Shown here in pieces: positions 29,816 through 39,080 of a stretch of DNA of 64,000 nt. The stretch covers positions 2,031,001-2,095,000 of the forward strand of contig NC_007643.1 of assembly GCF_000013085.1 (NCBI RefSeq), written 5' to 3'. This DNA is from Rhodospirillum rubrum ATCC 11170 (lineage in GTDB: Bacteria; Pseudomonadota; Alphaproteobacteria; Rhodospirillales; Rhodospirillaceae). Numbering within the stretch: position 1 is the stretch's first letter; each line of letters starts with the position of its first letter. Position numbers and translations under genes: made by a program. The notes below the pieces were generated by a model. That model was not told the DNA's origin. It made no database searches and saw only the letters and a list, made by a program, of their open reading frames with translations.

Positions 29816-30475
29816 TCATGCCCCGGGCGCGTCGCGCGGCGGCAGGCCATCGACCAGCGGAACGAAGCGCACGGGGAACAGGCGTTCGGTCACCAGGGCG
29901 TCCTCGGCGGTGCGGCGCACGCGAACCACCTCCTGGGCGCCGCTCTCCTTGCCCACGGGCAAAACCATCACCCCGCCGATGGCCAACTGGGCGACCAGCA
30001 CCTTGGGGATATCCAGGGCGGCGGCGGTGACCAGGATGCGTTCAAAGGGGGCTTGTTCGGGCCAGCCGCGTCCGCCATCGCCCTCGCGGGTGACCACGGT
30101 GCGATGCAGGCCCAGGGCGGTCAGCCGGGCCTCGGCCTCGCGCAGCAGCGCGCCATGGCGTTCGATCGTATAAACCCGCCGGCACAAGCGGGCGAGAACG
30201 GCGGTCTGGTATCCCGATCCGGTGCCGATTTCCAGCACCTTGTGGCGGTCGTTCAAATCCAGGGCCTGGGTCATCAAGCCGACCACCAGCGGTTGGCTGA
30301 TCGTTTGGCCGCAGCCGATGGGCAGGGCGGTGTTCTCATAGGCCTGATCGGAGAAGGGCGCCGAAACGAAGGCGTCGCGTGGCACCCGCTCGATGGCGGC
30401 GAGAACGGGAGTGGCCGATACGCCGTTCTGGCGCAACTCCATGATCAGCCGGATCTTGCGCGATGGAACGCTCAC
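29816..30475 (-). CDS. pcm: Protein-L-isoaspartate O-methyltransferase
   Basis: Pcm methylates isoaspartyl residues in damaged proteins with S-adenosylmethionine so that they can return to aspartate. The SAM-binding EIGTGSGYQTAVLARL motif is at about 83-98, and SVPSRKIRLIMELRQNGVS at the N-terminus and ALPIGCGQTISQP are conserved. At 219 residues it is full length. It sits between surE and the nlpD-like gene, as in many proteobacteria, 25 bases after surE. Confidence 0.94.
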   Translation of the reverse strand: MSVPSRKIRLIMELRQNGVSATPVLAAIERVPRDAFVSAPFSDQAYENTALPIGCGQTISQPLVVGLMTQALDLNDRHKVLEIGTGSGYQTAVLARLCRRVYTIERHGALLREAEARLTALGLHRTVVTREGDGGRGWPEQAPFERILVTAAALDIPKVLVAQLAIGGVMVLPVGKESGAQEVVRVRRTAEDALVTERLFPVRFVPLVDGLPPRDAPGA

Positions 30476-30500
30476 GGGGCCGCTCTCCCTGGATTGGATG

Positions 30501-31286
30501 TCAAAAGGCCCCCGTCAACGCCTCGATCGTCGGCAGATCGGTCATATCGACACACAGCGGGGTCACGGTGATGGCGCCGCGAGAGATCGCCTCCATATCG
30601 GTCCCCGCCGTCTTGCGGTCTTCCTTGCGCTGGGCGCCGATCCACAGATAGGGGCGATCGCGCGGATCGCGGCGCTCTTCGATATCATCGCCCATCTTGC
30701 GCCGCCCCTGGCGCTTCAGTTCGATCCCCGTCACCGCGTCGAGCGGACAATCGGGGAAATTGACGTTGATCAGCACCTGACGGTTCCACGGCCGCCCGCA
30801 GACCCGGCGGATCACGTCGCTGGCATGGGTCGCCGCCACCTGGAAGGGATCGGCGATGCCCGTGCCGTTGGTTTCAAACACCTGCGACAGGGCGATGGCG
30901 CGCAGGCCAAGCAAGGTCCCCTCCATCGCCGCGGCGACGGTGCCCGAGTAATGGACATCCTCGCCCAGATTGCCGCCGCGATTGATCCCCGACACCACCA
31001 GATCGGGCGGCCGGTCCATCAGGTGGTTGACCGCCACCAGCACGCAGTCGGTGGGGGTGCCGCGCACCGAAAAGCGCTTCTCGCCGCGCGCCCGGAAGCG
31101 CAAGGGATCATGGATGGTCAGGGCGTGGCCGGCGCCGCTTTGTTCGGTTTCCGGGGCGACGATCCACACGTCGTCGGACAAGGTGCGCGCCACCCGTTCG
31201 AGCACGGCCAGACCTTCGGCTTCGAAGCCGTCGTCATTGGACAGCAGGATGCGCGCGCGGGAAAGATCGGTCAGCGGCGAAAACAT
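30501..31286 (-). CDS. surE: 5'/3'-nucleotidase SurE
   Basis: SurE is a metal-dependent phosphatase acting on nucleoside monophosphates, important in stationary phase. The ILLSNDDGFEAEG motif with metal ligands Asp18 and Asp19 is at the N-terminus, and VVSGINRGGNLGEDVHYSGTVAAAMEG in the middle is the family signature (residues about 96-122). At 261 residues it is normal. Its ATG overlaps the serS stop (TGATG). Confidence 0.96.
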   Translation of the reverse strand: MFSPLTDLSRARILLSNDDGFEAEGLAVLERVARTLSDDVWIVAPETEQSGAGHALTIHDPLRFRARGEKRFSVRGTPTDCVLVAVNHLMDRPPDLVVSGINRGGNLGEDVHYSGTVAAAMEGTLLGLRAIALSQVFETNGTGIADPFQVAATHASDVIRRVCGRPWNRQVLINVNFPDCPLDAVTGIELKRQGRRKMGDDIEERRDPRDRPYLWIGAQRKEDRKTAGTDMEAISRGAITVTPLCVDMTDLPTIEALTGAF

Positions 31287-32557
31287 CAGTCCCCCAACCG
31301 CTCAAGTCCGCCCATATAGCCGCGCAGGGCCTCGGGGACGCTCACCGTGCCATCGGCGTTCTGATAATTCTCCAGCACCGCCACCAGACAGCGGCCCACG
31401 GCCACGCCCGAGCCATTGAGCGTGTGAACGAAGCGCGTGCCCTTCTCGCCCTCGACCTTGAAGCGGCCATTCATCCGCCGCGCCTGGAAGTCGCCCGTGT
31501 TGGAGCACGACGAGATTTCCCGGTAGCGGTCCTGGCCGGGCAGCCAGACCTCCAGGTCATAGGTCTGGCGGGCGCTGAACCCGACATCGCCCGCGCAGAG
31601 CGCCATCACCCGATAAGGCAGCTCCAGGCGCTTGAGCACATCCTCGGCGCAAGCGGTCATCCGCTCCAGTTCGGCCGCCGAGTCGTCGGGATGGACGATC
31701 GACACCATCTCGACCTTCTCGAACTGGTGCTGGCGGATCATGCCCCGGGTATCCTTGCCCGCCGCCCCGGCTTCCGAGCGGAAGCACTGGGTGAAGGCGG
31801 TCATGCGCAACGGCAGGGCCGTGGCGGCGAGCACCTGCCCGGCGACCAGATTGGTCACGGTGACCTCGGCCGTCGGGATCAAGAAGAAATCCCCCTCGAC
31901 GCGGAACAGATCCTCGGCGAATTTGGGCAGCTGGCCGGTTCCCTGCAGGGCCGGGGCGCGGACCAGAACCGGGGTCTGCACCTCCTGATAGCCATGCTCG
32001 GTGATGTGCAGATCCAGCATGAACTGGCCAAGGGCGCGTTCCAAGCGGGCGATCTGCCCCTTGAGCACGACGAAGCGCGCCCCCGACAGCCGGGCGGCGG
32101 CCTCGAAATCCATGCCGCCCAGGCTCTCGCCGATCTCGAAATGCTGACGCGGGGTGAACTCGAAGGCGCGCGGCGTTCCCCAGCGGCGCACCTCGACATT
32201 GGCGCTTTCGTCGGGGCCTTCGGGAACGCCGTCGTCCAGGATATTGGGCAGGCCCATCAGATGGCCGTCGAGGTCGCGATCGAGGTCCCCCAGACGCGCC
32301 TCCAACGCGGCCATCGTCGCCTTGATGCCGGCGACCTCATCGACCAACGCCTGGGCGTCGCCGCCCTCCTTCTTGACCAGGCCGATGCGCTTGGACGCCT
32401 CGTTGCGTCGCGCCTGCAGATCGTTCAACTCGGTCTGAACGGCGCGACGCTGGCTATCGAGATCAAGGACCAGGGCCGAGCGCGGCTCCAGCCGCCGACG
32501 GGCCAGGGCGAGGTCGAAGGCCTCGGGAGTTTCGCGAATGGCTTTTAGGTCGTGCAT
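31286..32557 (-). CDS. serS: Seryl-tRNA synthetase
   Basis: A class II synthetase that charges tRNA-Ser. It has the long N-terminal coiled-coil arm (about 28-100) that grips the tRNA variable arm. Motif 2 ([26 protein letters not shown]) and motif 3 ([18 protein letters not shown]) are intact, with [14 protein letters not shown] between them. At 423 residues it is full length. It is translationally coupled to surE downstream and lies 89 bases after tatC. Confidence 0.97.
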
Positions 32558-32646
32558 CTCGGTTCGTCCGTCGGCTGGCGTGTGGGGGTCTGCGAGGCGG
32601 CAAGAGGTGTGGCGGAAAAAAGGCGCAGGGTCGTCTTTATAGCGGG

Positions 32647-33618
32647 CTAATGCCCATGATTCCAGTCGGTCTCTTCGAAGCGCCCCGGATCGCCGTCGGC
32701 CCCGGCCTCTTCATCGCGGGCAAGCGGAGCGGCCAAGGCCGTGGTCCCGCCCCGCTTATGGGCGGTCGACGGCGCTGCGGCCGCCGGAGGGGGCTCGTCG
32801 TCGTCGAGATTCTCAAGATCGTCGTCTTCGATCCCCTTGCTCTTTTCCACCATCCGCGCCGCGACGATCGAAAGCTCGTAGAGGACCAGCAGCGGAATGG
32901 CCAGCATCACCTGGCTCATGATGTCGGGGGGGGTGATGACGGCGGCGCCGGCGAAAACGGCGACGATGGCGTATTTGCGCGCCTTGGCCAGCCCGCGCGA
33001 GGTGACCAGCCCAACCCGGGCCATCAGCGTCAGGGCGACGGGCATCTGGAAGCTGAAGCCGAAAGCCAGGATCAGCTTCATCACCAAGCCAAGATATTCG
33101 CCGACCTTGGCTTCCAGCTGGATCGGCAAAACGGTTTGCTCGCGCGTCGTCTGAAAGCCGAGCAAGAACGACCAAGCCATTGGCATAACAAGATAATAAA
33201 CCATCGCCGCCCCAAGGATGAACAACATCGGGCTGACGATGAGGAACGGCAGAAAGGCGCGCTTCTCGTGGCGGTACAATCCGGGAGCCACGAACATCCA
33301 GATCTGGGTGGCGATCAGCGGAAAGCTGAGCACGATCGCGCCAAAGGCGCCAACCTTGACATAGGTGAAAAACGCCTCGGTCAGCGCGGTATAGATCATG
33401 CGCTGCGACCCGCCCACCCGCTCCATCACCCGGGCAAGCGGCAAGACCAGAATATTATAGATTTCCTGGGCATAGGCGAAACAGGCGAAAAAGGCGACAA
33501 GGAAGAACACCGTCGACCATAAAAGACGGCTGCGCAGTTCGATCAGATGATCGATCAGCGGCATTTTCTTGTCTTCAAGGTCGGAATCTTCGTCGCGCGT
33601 CGCGTCCGCCGGAGCCAT
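32647..33618 (-). CDS. tatC: Sec-independent protein translocase TatC
   Basis: TatC recognises twin-arginine signal peptides and, with TatA and TatB, exports folded proteins. Six membrane segments and the conserved start [16 protein letters not shown], the periplasmic [17 protein letters not shown] loop and the [11 protein letters not shown] and [14 protein letters not shown] motifs are present. At 323 residues it is longer than E. coli TatC because of a charged cytoplasmic tail with [17 protein letters not shown]. It follows tatB by 45 bases. Confidence 0.96.
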
Positions 33619-33663
33619 ATTTTTCCTCGATAAACGACCGCCCCGGGGAAACCGGGGCCGGTT

Positions 33664-34116
33664 TTAGTCTTGCGGCGGAAGGGAGCCGTCGGTCCGTCGA
33701 TCAGGCCCGGCCGACGGGGACGGCGGCGCGGCGCCGGTGGCCGGCGGAACCGGCTGCGCGGGCGCCTGCGGGGGAAGCGACGGCGGGGCCGCCGGGGACG
33801 TCCCGAAGGGACCGGCCGGGGACGGCGGCGGGACAGACGACAGGCTGGCGGCCAGCTTGCCATCGGGATCGATCGCTTGATCGATCTTGCGGCCGACATC
33901 GGTGCGCGCCAAGGTCGTGACCTGACGGCGCACGTCCTCGGCGCCGGTCTCGCGCATCACGTCATCCATCTGCCGCTGGAATTCCGATCCCAACGAACGG
34001 ATCTTGCGCACCCATTTTCCGGCGGTGCGCAGCACATTGGGCAGATCCTTGGGGCCGATGACGATAAGCGCCACGACACCGACAAGGGCTATTTCCGACC
34101 AACTGAGATCGAACAT
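33664..34116 (-). CDS. tatB: Sec-independent protein translocase TatB
   Basis: TatB docks the Tat substrate at TatC. The opening MFDLSWSEIALVGVVALIVIGP has the acidic Glu8 and the proline hinge that distinguish TatB from TatA, followed by the amphipathic helix KDLPNVLRTAGKWVRKIRSL. The C-terminal third is a long proline- and alanine-rich tail, as in other alphaproteobacteria. Total 150 residues. It lies between tatA and tatC. Confidence 0.94.
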   Translation of the reverse strand: MFDLSWSEIALVGVVALIVIGPKDLPNVLRTAGKWVRKIRSLGSEFQRQMDDVMRETGAEDVRRQVTTLARTDVGRKIDQAIDPDGKLAASLSSVPPPSPAGPFGTSPAAPPSLPPQAPAQPVPPATGAAPPSPSAGPDRRTDGSLPPQD

Positions 34117-34192
34117 GGTCTACCGCCACTGCAAAACGACCGTCTCCTCCCACACGCGGGCGCGGCGGGAAGAGACTGGGAAGCGAAAGGCT

Positions 34193-34483
34193 TTAGCCCC
34201 GCGGAGCGTCGTCGCGGTGGACCGGCGGCTGCTGGGGCGGCTGCTGCGGCTGTTGGGGCTGCTGGGGCGGATAAATGGTCTGGGCGGGCTTGCCATCCTC
34301 GATCCCCCGACGCTCGGCGCTAACCGAGGCCGCCTCGTCGTCCTCATCGTCCGCCATGCCTTTCTTGAAGGCCTTGACGCCCTTGGCGACATCGCCCATC
34401 AGCCGCGGAATCTTGCCCGCTCCGAACAGCAGCAGAACCACGACCAGAACGATGATCCAATGCCAGATGCTTGAAAAACCCAT
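34193..34483 (-). CDS. tatA: Sec-independent protein translocase TatA
   Basis: TatA forms the pore-like oligomer of the Tat system. The short membrane segment ([15 protein letters not shown]) and the [23 protein letters not shown] hinge and amphipathic helix are typical. I start at the ATG at 34483, which follows GGAGGACTT; the frame is open upstream for another 77 codons, but that part has no TatA similarity. The tail is Gln/Pro-rich ([14 protein letters not shown]) and does not affect the family call. Length 96. Confidence 0.94.
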   Translation of the reverse strand: MGFSSIWHWIIVLVVVLLLFGAGKIPRLMGDVAKGVKAFKKGMADDEDDEAASVSAERRGIEDGKPAQTIYPPQQPQQPQQPPQQPPVHRDDAPRG

Positions 34484-34756
34484 AAGTCCTCCACCAAGGC
34501 GAGAGCGACGAGCGGAACAGTGGAAACCGCGCTTTGGCGATTTCTCCGCTAAGAAAATCGATACCACGCTCCTCCCGGCACTGGGGGAAGCAAGCCCGGC
34601 ATCTCCGGCCCGAAAAGCCGCCGGATCATCGCAGAAACCCCCCGGCCCCGCAACGCCAAGACCGGCGGCAAGGGGTTGTTTTTCGACTCCAAAGCCAACC
34701 GCCGACGATAGCACCCTTCGCTCGCTGGGATAGGGCTTTCCCAGATCGGCCGCCTT

Positions 34757-35476
34757 TTAGCCCCTCGGCCGTCGGGGCGGCGGGCGCAGCAGGTCGAGCT
34801 GGTCGGTTTCGCGCCGTCCGGGCTGTCCGGTCAGCGTGCCCTCGTCCTCGACATCGGCCAGGATATCATCGCCGTCGCGGGCATGGGTGCCATAGGCGGC
34901 CAGCGCCGGGCGGCGATCAAGCAGGCCGGCGGCCTTCAGATCCTCGACCCCGGGCAGATCATCGACCGAGCCCAGGCCGAAATGGTCGAGGAAGCCCTCC
35001 GTGGTGCCCCAGGTCAGCGGTCGTCCAGCGGTCTGGCGGCGGCCACAGGGGTGGATCCAGCCGGCCTCGAGCAAAAGATCAAGCGTGCCCTTGGACAGGG
35101 CGACGCCCCGGATCTCCTCGATATCGGCCCGGGTCACCGGCTGGTGATAGGCGATGATCGCCAAGGTCTCGATCGCCGCCCGCGACAGGCGACGCGGTTC
35201 GGTGGTTTCCAGGCGCAGCTGGCCGGCCAGATCGGCCGCCGTGCGAAAGGCCCAGCGTCCGCCGCTTTCAACCAGCACCACCCCGCGCTGGCGGTAATGA
35301 TCGGCCAAGGCCCCAAGAAGCGCCGCGACATCGGCCCCCGCCGGCAGGCGCGAAGCCAGATCGGCCACGCTCAAGGGGGTGGGCGCGGCGAACAACAGGG
35401 CCTCGATCAGGCGGATCAGGGCGAAATCGGCTCCGTCCTCGGCAAAGGGGAGCGTCGTGTCGATATCCGGTTTCAT
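34757..35476 (-). CDS. scpB: Segregation and condensation protein B
   Basis: ScpB is the winged-helix kite subunit of the Smc-ScpAB complex that compacts and segregates chromosomes. The IEALLFAAPTPLSVADLA start, LSRAAIETLAIIAYHQPVTRADIEEIRGV and GRPLTWGTTEGFLDHFGL motifs are all family signatures. At 239 residues the C-terminus carries an acidic extension. It overlaps the scpA stop by four bases (ATGA). Confidence 0.95.
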   Translation of the reverse strand: MKPDIDTTLPFAEDGADFALIRLIEALLFAAPTPLSVADLASRLPAGADVAALLGALADHYRQRGVVLVESGGRWAFRTAADLAGQLRLETTEPRRLSRAAIETLAIIAYHQPVTRADIEEIRGVALSKGTLDLLLEAGWIHPCGRRQTAGRPLTWGTTEGFLDHFGLGSVDDLPGVEDLKAAGLLDRRPALAAYGTHARDGDDILADVEDEGTLTGQPGRRETDQLDLLRPPPRRPRG

Positions 35477-36285
35477 GGCGCCACGCCTGTCCTGTTGCCC
35501 GCCGCCACCGGCCGCACGGTGATCGGCGCATAAACCCCACCGTCTTGGCGCAGGTCGAGAACGCCTTGCTTGGCCAGTTCCAAGGTGGCGACGAAGGTCG
35601 CCGCCACCGCCGAGCGGCGGACCAGCGGATCCTCCAACCCCGGGGGCAGAAAATTACGGATCGGCGTCCAATCGGCCAAGCCGCCGAGCAGGGCGCCAAT
35701 ACGGCGAATGGCGTTCTCGACGCTATACAGGGTGAAGGCCTCGATCGCCAGAACCGGGGGCGGCTCAAGGCTGAGGCGCACCTTGCCATAGGCGCGGAGC
35801 AGGTCATACAAACCCGCCTGATAGGCCGTGCGGGTGACCATTGCCACCCCTTCGGGCGCGCCGCGGGCGAAGACATCGCGCCCCAGGCGCGGCCGGGCCA
35901 TCAGGGTGGTTCCGGCCCGTTGCATGGCCTCCAGGCGGCGCAGGTGGAACTGCAAGGCCGCCGCCATATCCTCGCCGCTCGGCTCCTGTTCGTTTTTGGG
36001 CGCGGGGATCAGCAGCCGCGACTTGAGATAGGCGAGCCATGCCGCCATCACCAGATAATCGCCGGCCAGTTCCAGGTGGATCTGGCGGGCGCGGGCGACG
36101 AAGGCCAGATATTGCTCGGCCAGACGCAGGATCGACAGCTTGGTCAGATCGACCTTCTGGCTGCGCGCCAGGGTCAACAGCACGTCGATCGGCCCCTCGA
36201 AGCCGTCGAGATCGAGGACCAGATCGTCGGCGCTCCGCCCCGCCGCCGGGGGCGCGGGGTCCTCTGGGAAGGCGTCGCTGGCCAT
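35473..36285 (-). CDS. scpA: Segregation and condensation protein A
   Basis: ScpA is the kleisin subunit bridging the Smc heads. The N-terminal DLDGFEGPIDVLLTLARSQKVDLTKLSILRLAEQYL (about 24-59) and AGDYLVMAAWLAYLKSRLL are characteristic, with the C-terminal winged helix FVATLELAKQGVLDLRQDG. At 270 residues it is normal. It is 20 bases after the M50 protease gene and coupled to scpB. The smc gene itself is not in this window. Confidence 0.95.
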   Translation of the reverse strand: MASDAFPEDPAPPAAGRSADDLVLDLDGFEGPIDVLLTLARSQKVDLTKLSILRLAEQYLAFVARARQIHLELAGDYLVMAAWLAYLKSRLLIPAPKNEQEPSGEDMAAALQFHLRRLEAMQRAGTTLMARPRLGRDVFARGAPEGVAMVTRTAYQAGLYDLLRAYGKVRLSLEPPPVLAIEAFTLYSVENAIRRIGALLGGLADWTPIRNFLPPGLEDPLVRRSAVAATFVATLELAKQGVLDLRQDGGVYAPITVRPVAAGNRTGVAP

Positions 36286-36305
36286 GACGGCCCTGCCCCG
36301 CCCGC

Positions 36306-36992
36306 TCAGAACAGCGGGATGCCGGCCGTGGTGTAGACGGCGCCCAGCAGGGCGCGCACCACCGGGCCGATGATCCGCGAGAACGGATCGAAATCCACCC
36401 CGAACTGGCTCAAGGCCAGGGGAAGCAGGAAGATCACCCCGATCAGCGCCAGCATCCCCACCCGTTCCATGCGGGCGACCACCACCGCCGCCCGCATCGG
36501 CAAGATGCCGACCAGCACCCGGCCGCCATCCAAGGGCGGCACCGGGATCATGTTGAACACCGCCAGCACGCAGTTGATCAGCACCGATTTCTGCAAGGTG
36601 GTGATCAGCCAGTCGGCGGCCGGATCGGGCAGCAGCAACGCCCCATGCAAGGCGGCGGCGGAAACCACCGCCAGGAAGATATTCATCCCCGGGCCGGCCA
36701 GCGCCACCCAGGCCATATCGCGCTTAGGGTGGCGCAGATTGCGATAATCGACGGGAACCGGCTTGGCCCAGCCGAACAGGAAGGGGGCGCCGACCAGAAA
36801 CAGCAGCCCCGGCAGCACCAGGGTGCCGAAGGGATCGACATGGCGGATGGGATTGAGCGTCACCCGCCCCAGCAGCCGCGCCGTCTGGTCGCCCAAAGCC
36901 GAGGCGACATAGCCATGCGCCGCCTCGTGCAGGGTGATGGCCAGGATCAGCCCGGGAAGCCAGGTCAGAATGCCAAAGATCATGTCACCCAT
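36306..36992 (-). CDS. Site-2 protease family (M50) metallopeptidase
   Basis: A 228-residue inner-membrane zinc peptidase with about six membrane segments. The active-site motif is HEAAH in ITLHEAAHGYVASALGD (residues about 22-26), and the second metal motif is NMIPVPPLDGGRVL. This is the short, PDZ-less group of M50 proteins, distinct from RseP. I choose the ATG at 36992; another at 36983 is possible. It lies 8 bases after nagZ and 20 before scpA. The substrate is unknown. Confidence 0.9.
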   Translation of the reverse strand: MGDMIFGILTWLPGLILAITLHEAAHGYVASALGDQTARLLGRVTLNPIRHVDPFGTLVLPGLLFLVGAPFLFGWAKPVPVDYRNLRHPKRDMAWVALAGPGMNIFLAVVSAAALHGALLLPDPAADWLITTLQKSVLINCVLAVFNMIPVPPLDGGRVLVGILPMRAAVVVARMERVGMLALIGVIFLLPLALSQFGVDFDPFSRIIGPVVRALLGAVYTTAGIPLF

Positions 36993-37000
36993 CGGCGCGC

Positions 37001-38020
37001 TCAGCCCATCAGTTCGAGAAGGCGTGCCAGATCGGCCCCGGCATCGTAATCGGCGGTGGGATGGCCAAGGCGCTCCTTCGCCCCCTGCCAGCGCGCCAGA
37101 CCGGCGAGGTCCATGGCCCGGGCGGCGCGGGCCACGCCGTCCATCTCCACCCGATCGCCGTTGCAATGAAGAACCAGATCGCAGCCGGCGGCGAACGAAC
37201 GCCGGGTGCGGTCCTCCATCGGCCCCTCCAGGGCCTTCATCGACAGGTCATCGGTCATCAGCAGGCCCGTGAAGCCACAGACCCCGCGAATGACCTGGGA
37301 CACCACCTCGGCCGACAGCGTCGCCGGAGCGCCGGCGTCGATCGCGGTGTAAAGGATATGGGCGGTCATGGCGAAGGGCGCATCGGCCAGGGCCTTGAAC
37401 GGCAGGAAATCGCTGGCGTCAAGCTCGGCAAGCGGGTTGTCAACCACCGGCAGCCGCAGATGGCTATCGGCATGGGCGCGGCCATGGCCGGGAATATGCT
37501 TGATCACCGGGAAAACCCCGCCGGCCAGCAAGCCTTGCGCCACGGCGGCGCCCAGGGCGGCGACCACGCCCGGATCGTCGGAATAGGCCCGGTCGCCCAC
37601 GATGTCATCGGCCGCCGATTGGCGGACATCAAGCACCGGCAGGCAATCCGTATCGATGCCCAGCCCCCGCAATTCGTGGGCGATCAGCCGGGCGTTCAGC
37701 CTCGCGGCCTCGACCCCGGCTTCGCGGTCCCGACCATAGAGGGCGCCGAAGTCTTCGGCCGGCGGGATCTTGCGCCAATGGGGCGGGCCCAGGCGCTGCA
37801 CCCGGCCGCCTTCCTGATCGATGAGGATCGGCGCATCATCGCGCCCGACGCAGGCCCGCAGGGCCTCCGTCAGGGCGCGGACCTGATCGGGGCTTTCGAC
37901 ATTGCGCCCGAACAGGATGAAGCCGAAGGGATCGATCTCGCGGAAAAAAGCGACTTCACGCGGACTAAGGGCGGGGCCGGACACGCCGAGAATAACGGCC
38001 AGAGGGGGATTAACGGACAA
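37001..38020 (-). CDS. nagZ: Beta-N-acetylhexosaminidase NagZ
   Basis: NagZ (glycoside hydrolase family 3) removes N-acetylglucosamine from muropeptides during cell-wall recycling in the cytoplasm. The catalytic loop KHIPGHGRAHADSH, the DGGRVQRLGPP-type motif (here DQEGGRVQRL) and the FGRNVESP start are present. About 339 residues from a TTG start at 38020, which I chose because the conserved start PPLAVILGVSGP follows it; no ATG or GTG is well placed, so the start is uncertain. It overlaps the end of the SPOR gene by 11 bases. Confidence 0.9.
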   Translation of the reverse strand: MSVNPPLAVILGVSGPALSPREVAFFREIDPFGFILFGRNVESPDQVRALTEALRACVGRDDAPILIDQEGGRVQRLGPPHWRKIPPAEDFGALYGRDREAGVEAARLNARLIAHELRGLGIDTDCLPVLDVRQSAADDIVGDRAYSDDPGVVAALGAAVAQGLLAGGVFPVIKHIPGHGRAHADSHLRLPVVDNPLAELDASDFLPFKALADAPFAMTAHILYTAIDAGAPATLSAEVVSQVIRGVCGFTGLLMTDDLSMKALEGPMEDRTRRSFAAGCDLVLHCNGDRVEMDGVARAARAMDLAGLARWQGAKERLGHPTADYDAGADLARLLELMG

Positions 38021-39080
38021 TGATACAACTCTGATTACGGCTTTTAAGGGCGTCACACAGGGATTTGGCTTCGGCCGCGCTCGATACCGGACCGGCGCGA
38101 AGGCGGAAGAACAGGCCCTTTTCCTTGAGATCGGCCTTCTGCACATCGTGGGTCAGCGAGCCCAACAGGTCGCGGTGCTTGGTGACCAGCCCCTTCCAGG
38201 CGACCTCGGCGGCTTCGGCCGAGCGCAGGGCGGCAAGCTGGACGACAACCCCCGTCCCGCCGGCGGCCGGACGGATGGTGGGCAGCGAGGCGGTCTGATT
38301 GGCCGCGGCCGCCGGGGCGCTGGCCGTCGGGCGGGCCGGCGCCGGCGTCGGCGCGGTCAAAGGTTGCGGCTGACCAGCCGCCGGGGCGCGCGGCTGGCTT
38401 GGCGCGGCGGCGACGGCGGGCGGCGGAGCCGGGCGCACCGGCGCGGCCTGAACCGGCGGGGTCGGCACCGGTTGAACCGGGACCGGTTGAACCGGGACCG
38501 GCTGGATGGGCACCGGCTGAACCGGAACCGGCTGCACCGATTGGACGGGCGCCGGGGATGGCACGGGCTCCATCGGCACCGGCTGCACGGGCACCGGCGA
38601 AACGGCCTGCGGCTGTGGCACGGGCTCGGGCTGAACCGCCACGGGCGGCGTCATCGGCTGCTCGGGATCGGGCAGCAGCTTTTCGGTGGTCGCGTCGGCG
38701 GTCTTCTGATCCTCGTCCTCGCTGATCCGGTTGTAGACCAGCTTGTCGCGGTTCTCGACCTGCATGCCGCCCGGCTCTTCCGGCCGCGCCTTATAGGGCG
38801 TCGGATCGGCGCTGACCAAAGGAAGATCGGCGGGGGTGCCGGCGGTATCGGACGATCCGCCGCCCAGCAGGTACCAGGCGGCGATACCGGCGACCAACAC
38901 GCCAAAAGCAATGCCGCCGATGATGGCGAACATGCCGCCGCGCCCACGCGGGGGCTCATCCTCGTCCTCAAGGTAATAATCGTCGGAGTCCCGGAGTTCC
39001 TCAGGGAGAAGATTGAGCAGCTGCTCGTCAAGATCGATGTCGTCTTCCCCACCGTCAGGACGTCGGCGCCTAATCACCAT
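38010..39080 (-). CDS. SPOR-domain membrane protein
   Basis: A 356-residue envelope protein. A short cytoplasmic part with many acidic residues (EELRDSDDYYLEDEDEPPRGRGG) leads to one membrane segment (MFAIIGGIAFGVLVAGIAAW, about 49-68). A long Pro/Val/Gln linker follows, then a C-terminal SPOR domain (about 275-356: VVQLAALRSAEAAEVAWKGL, FFRLRAGPVSSAAEAKSLCDAL) that binds denuded glycan strands at the septum. The linker holds five 15-bp tandem repeats at 38466-38540 encoding VPVQP-like units. Such proteins act in cell division. It is coupled to argS (TGATG). Confidence 0.9.
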   Translation of the reverse strand: MVIRRRRPDGGEDDIDLDEQLLNLLPEELRDSDDYYLEDEDEPPRGRGGMFAIIGGIAFGVLVAGIAAWYLLGGGSSDTAGTPADLPLVSADPTPYKARPEEPGGMQVENRDKLVYNRISEDEDQKTADATTEKLLPDPEQPMTPPVAVQPEPVPQPQAVSPVPVQPVPMEPVPSPAPVQSVQPVPVQPVPIQPVPVQPVPVQPVPTPPVQAAPVRPAPPPAVAAAPSQPRAPAAGQPQPLTAPTPAPARPTASAPAAAANQTASLPTIRPAAGGTGVVVQLAALRSAEAAEVAWKGLVTKHRDLLGSLTHDVQKADLKEKGLFFRLRAGPVSSAAEAKSLCDALKSRNQSCIIVR

